Below, in pieces: positions 59,155 through 64,000 of a stretch of 64,000 nucleotides of DNA. Both the position numbers and the translations under genes were made by a program. Numbering within the stretch: the stretch's first letter is position 1; each line of letters starts with the position of its first letter. Under the pieces are notes generated by a model. The model saw only the letters and a program-made list of their open reading frames with translations, had not been told where the DNA came from and did not search any database. This stretch comes from Symsagittifera roscoffensis (taxonomy: Eukaryota; Xenacoelomorpha; Acoela; Convolutidae). The stretch is taken from positions 43,228,395-43,292,394 of the forward strand of contig NC_087062.1 of the NCBI RefSeq assembly GCF_963678635.1, given 5' to 3'.

Positions 59155-62100
59155 ATCAGCACGTTTTGTTGCGCAATTATCTGAAAGCCCTGAAGAAAGT
59201 ACGGAACAAGCATTGCTGAAAGAAGTTATGTTTCAACGTCTCTCAAAAGACTTTATCCCCAACTTTTTGCGCTTTAGGGTACCAGAGAATGGATGTTTTG
59301 AGCAATCCATCGTCTAAATTTCCAGAAACGTTTGCTCCCCAAGGAACTGTCAGAGGTCACCAAGCAGCTTCCGCTTCCGCTCTCCGAGCAGCGACTCAAA
59401 GAGACTCGCAGGGCTTTGAATATGGCTCCTCCTTCCCCTCTCAAACCCTTTGCGGTCTTTCACATGCGGTTGGTCCTGACGGACTTCAACTCGGAAGTCT
59501 CACACCGACATCAGAAGAAATTGGGTGTTCTAGCTGAGAAGCAAAACAGACCATTGCCATCTATGGGCAACACTATGTATGTCATAGATGAGATTATCCC
59601 CCCCCCCGCTCCCCAGTTACGTGGTGGATCTTCTCTCAATTGGTCCACAACGCCCAATTTTCGACAAGAAGTTCGACGTCACCTCTTTTTAGCTGACTTC
59701 GACTCCTTCCTCAGAACAGCTAGAAGAAACGGCATCAGCAACGAGGATTTCAACAAGTCGTTCTCGTATCTGAAAGGTGTCAAACGACAACGCATAGATC
59801 GAGCTGGTGAAAAAAAGCACTACTTGAAGGCAAATAACGTGACAGCGGTTCCTTTCAATAAAGGGACGGGTTTTGTCTGATGTATGCTTCAGACTAACTA
59901 CGAGTCCCAGTTGGCTGATATTTTGGACGGTCGACAGTTCAACACACTTGCTCGTGAATAGCGTCCTATGGAGATCCGTGTAAAAGAGGAGTTCAACCGT
60001 GAGCTGCGCTCACTTCTCGAAGCTGGGAAAATATCAGCCGGGTTTTTTTTGAAGAAAAGAATTCCACCTGAGCCATCCCTGCTCGCCTTTATGGGGTAGC
60101 GAAAGTTCACAAGAAGGACACCCCGATGCGCCCGGTTCTTTCACTGCCTGGCAGTTGCTATGAAAAACTTAACAAGAAGTTTGCTGCGTAGTTTGACGAT
60201 GTCCTTGGCTCGAATATCGAGGAACTGTCAGAGGTCACCAAGCAGCTTCCGCTTCCGCTCTCCGAGCAGCGACTCAAAGAGACTCGCAGGGCTTTGAATA
60301 TGGCTCCTCCTTCCCCTCTCAAACCCTTTGCGGTCTTTCACATGCGGTTGGTCCTGACGGACTTCAACTCGGAAGTCTCACACCGACATCAGAAGAAATT
60401 GGGTGTTCTAGCTGAGAAGCAAAACAGACCATTGCCATCTATGGGCAACACTATGTATGTCATAGATGAGATTATCCCCCCCCCCCGCTCCCCAGTTACG
60501 TGGTGGATCTTCTCTCAATTGGTCCACAACGCCCAATTTTCGACAAGAAGTTCGACGTCACCTCTTTTTAGCTGACTTCGACTCCTTCCTCAGAACAGCT
60601 AGAAGAAACGGCATCAGCAACGAGGATTTCAACAAGTCGTTCTCGTATCTGAAAGGTGTCAAACGACAACGCATAGATCGAGCTGGTGAAAAAAAGCACT
60701 ACTTGAAGGCAAATAACGTGACAGCGGTTCCTTTCAATAAAGGGACGGGTTTTGTCTGATGTATGCTTCAGACTAACTACGAGTCCCAGTTGGCTGATAT
60801 TTTGGACGGTCGACAGTTCAACACACTTGCTCGTGAATAGCGTCCTATGGAGATCCGTGTAAAAGAGGAGTTCAACCGTGAGCTGCGCTCACTTCTCGAA
60901 GCTGGGAAAATATCAGCCGGGTTTTTTTTGAAGAAAAGAATTCCACCTGAGCCATCCCTGCTCGCCTTTATGGGGTAGCGAAAGTTCACAAGAAGGACAC
61001 CCCGATGCGCCCGGTTCTTTCACTGCCTGGCAGTTGCTATGAAAAACTTAACAAGAAGTTTGCTGCGTAGTTTGACGATGTCCTTGGCTCGAATATCGAC
61101 CTCAACTTTGAAACTGAAAGTTCTGCTCACCTCGGTGCAGTGTTCGATGGACGTCAAGAGTCTCTACGCCAACTGCATGTCTTGGAGGCTATCAACATTG
61201 CTCCGGATAAATTGTTTGATAGAGAAGACCTTCCTCCTGTTGACAAGCCCACGGTTATGCAGCTGATGAGACTTGCCGCTTCAAGGTTTGCTTCGTTTCT
61301 GGCGGAGAATGGTATGATCAGAACGACGGCGCTTGAACCTATCTTGGCTGGCGATGAGTTCGAATAAACACCGGACGTTCAACAACCTGTCTTAGACACC
61401 GGTGCGGTGTTTGGTTTCACCGTCCTAGTGCGAACCGGTCTACAGCTGAGATCAAGGCGAGACGGCGGTAGTTCTGCGGTTGCTCGAGACCATTGACTAC
61501 AGGCCCACACGTTGTCATTCCTCGCGCGAAAGCATTTGGACGTTATATGGACGATACTATCCGAACTGCTAAGAAGCAGACAAAAAAGACATCTTGAGAG
61601 CGGCTAAATGACTTCACCAGTCTGGAGTTCACGATAGAAGAATAAATCGGGGGGCAAGATACCTTTTTGGATATGTTCCTAGAGCATCGCAACAAACGAA
61701 TATCCCCTTCATGCTACTCTCCACCTACCGACAACAAAAAAAAAGAACATCATTGAGGGGGCCCAATCACCGCTTGCGCAACACATCTTCCAGGCAAGCG
61801 TTCCACTAAGGACTGGAGCAGGCGAAGGTCACTTGGGAGAAGAATCAGAACCCTCCAGAGTTCTATCAGAGACTAGAGTCCGACACTATTGAGAAGTTAC
61901 TCTGCGCAACGCCAGCTACCAATGACAGAAATCGAACCTACGAACGTCCAATGATGATCCTCCAGTACAGGGGAATCATATCAGATCAGTTCCTGAAGAA
62001 GAAACAGAGTGTGTTAACAGCTGTAGTGTTTACTAGACTGAAACTTTAAACTTGTCTACCATCACTCTAATGCCGCCAATCCCTGTGGACACCCGAAGTC

Positions 62101-62330
62101 ACGTCGTCTATCAGATAGACCGTCCTGGCTGCAATACCAAATATGTCGGCCAAACGAGCCGTCATTTCACAACAAGACTCAGCAAGCACCTGACCAGAAC
62201 GCACGAGTTGGCAGCCAATTCAGTGAGTGTAGTCTCTCCACTTCCGATATTCGTGTACTACCTGCTAGTACCATCACAGCACCACAACATATGGTTGAAC
62301 TGTCAAAAACTGTGAATTTTTTTTTTGAAA
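59155..62330 (+). mobile_element. Penelope-like element (RT plus GIY-YIG), inactive
   Basis: The N-terminal part starts near 59.16 kb (ALLKEVMFQRLSKDFIPNFL). The RT region includes LRSLLEAGKISAGFFLKKRI and a YGVAKVHKK-like phrase, then AINIAPDKLFDREDLPPVDK near 61.2 kb, and the catalytic YMDD (61544-61555, followed by TIRTAKK). The C-terminal GIY-YIG nuclease reads VVYQIDRPGCNTKYVGQTSR near 62.1 kb. This order, RT then GIY-YIG, defines endonuclease-bearing Penelope elements. Stops and frameshifts throughout show it cannot encode a full protein. It is markedly GC-richer than its surroundings. Confidence 0.9.
59343..61099 (+). repeat. exact tandem duplication inside the Penelope element
   Basis: Unit 1, 59343-60220 (878 bp); unit 2, 60221-61099 (879 bp). 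By eye they are identical apart from the C-run at about 59598 and 60476 (10 versus 11 C). The junction reads cgaatatcga|ggaactgtca, and the same cgaatatcga then leads into unique sequence at 61100. Confidence 0.95.
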
Positions 62331-62689
62331 ATTGAAAAAACACTCAAACTTCGAAAGAAAGGAAGAGCTGTCACATTTAAATCCCACATCTGCAATTTCT
62401 GGAAAAAATTGACATCACCGCGCCAAAGCGTCGCGAATTCCTTATCAAAAACTTTTTTATTTTAAGATATCATAACAGCGCCATATTTCTGAAACTAAAA
62501 GGACTTGAGCAATCATATTTGGATGGAGGCCACAGCTGCAACTGCTGGGAGTACAATGAAATAACTCTATATTTTTTGGAAATATAATTTTTGAAAAATA
62601 ATAAAAACGTAAAATCTCGGAAACTAAAAACCGTTGAGCAGTCATATTTGGAGGCCAGGAATAAACCTTCAGAGAATTTTACAGTATAG

Positions 62690-63150
62690 AAATGAGAATT
62701 TCCAATTTCTTCGAAAACTAGGGGCCCAGCTGAAAGCTGGAGAGACCTGTTTGATCATTTTAATATTGATTAGTTTAAAATTGTTTTAAAATTTCAGGTT
62801 TCCCAAGTCGATAGCGCCCTTCCTACGCAAAAAAAGTGAAAGAGAAGCTTATGCATTCATTGGTAACGCTTTGGTAAAAAGTTTTCATGAGGGAACTTTT
62901 CAAGTCCATAGGTGTTTCCCTAGACAATAGGGGCCCAGCTGGAAGCTGGAGAGACCTGTTTGGTTATTTCAGAAAAAACGTTATACAGTGCGACAAGGCA
63001 AACCGTATCAATCATGGTTACATGCTAAATATATTTAAAATAAAATCATATGCACAATGCTTCAACAATGTGAATAATTATTCACTAGAATTAAGTGAAA
63101 TGTGTTTCACAAACCAGCTAACATTAATGAAATAAAGTATTTTTCATTTT
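62690..63150 (+). other. possible terminal exon, 82 codons, with partial upstream copy
   Basis: An open frame 62887-63135 (MRELFKSIGVSLDNRGPAGS ... LTLMK) looks protein-like and ends at a TAA overlapping an AATAAA (63131-63136). About 200 bp upstream the block ggggcccagctgaaagctgg with gagagacctgtttgat repeats part of it. I do not recognise a family. It may be part of a repeat. Confidence 0.3.
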
Positions 63151-63461
63151 TCTAACGACTCTTTAATTTTCGAATTAATTAAATTTTGTCCAAGCATTGC
63201 AAATATGACTATAATATGTTGACTATAACTGACATCACAAAAACGTTCTGGAACAAACCGACCTGATTAAAGAGAACTAGCGTAACTCGTGCAACTTCTC
63301 GTTGGACTTCTTCGAACCATACAAAAAAACTCAACACAAAGCCAATAGCACCAAGCAAAAGCGGGAAAACGTAAGCATAGCGGATTCCATTGTCTAAAAA
63401 ATACACACAATAAGTATATTGAATCTTTGTACCAATGCCAATAAACTTTTTAAAAAACTTT

Positions 63462-64000
63462 TCATAAGTGTACAGCTCTTCCCCGAGACAAATTAAGGAC
63501 CAGCCGCTTGGGCAGGGGAGTTTCCTACAACCTGGTCTATCGATTAAACCCTTAATCCCAAATCTGGATTGGTAGTTTTTGAAGAAATCGAAAAAGTTTG
63601 AAAAAATGGCCTAAAAACCGAAAAATTGACTATTCGTAAGTGTATAGCTCTTCCCCTAGACAAATTAGGGACGAGCCGTTTGTGTAGGGGGGGGGGGTTC
63701 CTACAACCTGGTCTATCGATTAAACCCTTAATCCCAAATCTGGACGGGTAGTTTTTGAGGAAATCGGAAAGATTTGAAAAAAGGCCAAAAAAGTGACTTT
63801 TCCTAAGTCTATAGCTCTTCCCCTAGGCAAGTTAAGGACCAGCCGCTTGTGCGGGGGAGTTTCCTACAACCTGGTCTATCGATTAAACCCTTAATTCCAA
63901 ATCTGGATGGGTAGTTTTTGAGGAAATCGATAATTTCCGAAAAAATAGGCAAAAAAAATCAAAAAAGTGACTTTTCCTAAGTCTATAGCTCTTCCCCTAA
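63462..64000. repeat. young tandem satellite array, same family, enters at right edge
   Basis: Monomers begin near 63465, 63637, 63803 and 63977 with taagt(g/c)tatagctcttcccc and are about 167-174 bp and highly similar. Each contains a phrase like gggagtttcctacaacctgg followed by tctatcgattaaaccctt, homologous to the 1.7-4.56 kb array. It continues past the window. Confidence 0.9.

Noticed and set aside
61263-61275. ctgatgag as a hammerhead ribozyme core next to the Penelope element
   Set aside because: It is inside the RT coding region, and no matching gaaa and stem segments are found around it.

Overview
The window is AT-rich animal DNA, with intron-rich genes, canonical GT-AG splicing, dense dispersed repeats, LINE and Penelope-type retroelements and satellite arrays. 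The main gene is a clear orthologue of MADD (Rab3GEP, AEX-3), which exists only in metazoans. I cannot name the species. Long introns full of short non-autonomous repeats suggest an invertebrate with an expanded, repeat-rich genome.

MADD lies on the minus strand from about 47.1 kb down to 6.08 kb. I resolved 28 coding exons by hand from splice sites, reading phase and similarity to the remembered vertebrate MADD protein. All 27 internal junctions keep phase, giving 1,858 codons plus the stop. The start-codon exon was not found and should lie above 47.14 kb or beyond the window. The exons cover most of the tripartite DENN module (46.6 to 33.6 kb), a low-complexity linker (28.9 to 18.5 kb), the conserved middle block (17.9 to 16.6 kb), a second linker, and the conserved C-terminal region (12.3 to 6.1 kb) with a likely poly(A) signal at 5.9 kb. 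Two tiny exons (27 and 42 nt) can each be skipped without changing frame.

A second gene is nested on the plus strand inside the 8.8 kb first visible MADD intron. Its three exons (41.43 to 43.03 kb) encode a small secreted cysteine-rich protein that I do not recognise.

Region by region: 0 to 1.25 kb is a broken Ty3/gypsy fragment. 1.7 to 4.56 kb is an old, diverged satellite of about 165 bp period, and a fresher array of the same family enters at 63.46 kb. 4.6 to 6.08 kb is downstream of MADD. 6.1 to 47.1 kb is MADD with repeat-filled introns, including a dead Jockey/CR1-like LINE (19.4 to 22.1 kb), MITE-like foldbacks, tRNA-derived SINEs and many copies of one roughly 500 bp repeat (called R1 here). 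48.2 to 52.25 kb is a nested tandem duplication of R1 and other repeats. 54.9 to 55.4 kb is a LINE endonuclease remnant. 55.4 to 56.5 kb is a second tandem-repeat family. 59.15 to 62.33 kb is a broken Penelope-like element carrying an exact internal tandem duplication of 878/879 bp.

The most unusual observations are three. A large inverted repeat in a MADD intron carries two copies of MADD's own last intron/exon junction. Every R1 copy I found lies in one orientation while the recognisable SINE heads lie in the other. A cysteine-rich secreted gene is nested in MADD. I found no sign of a wholly new multi-gene system.
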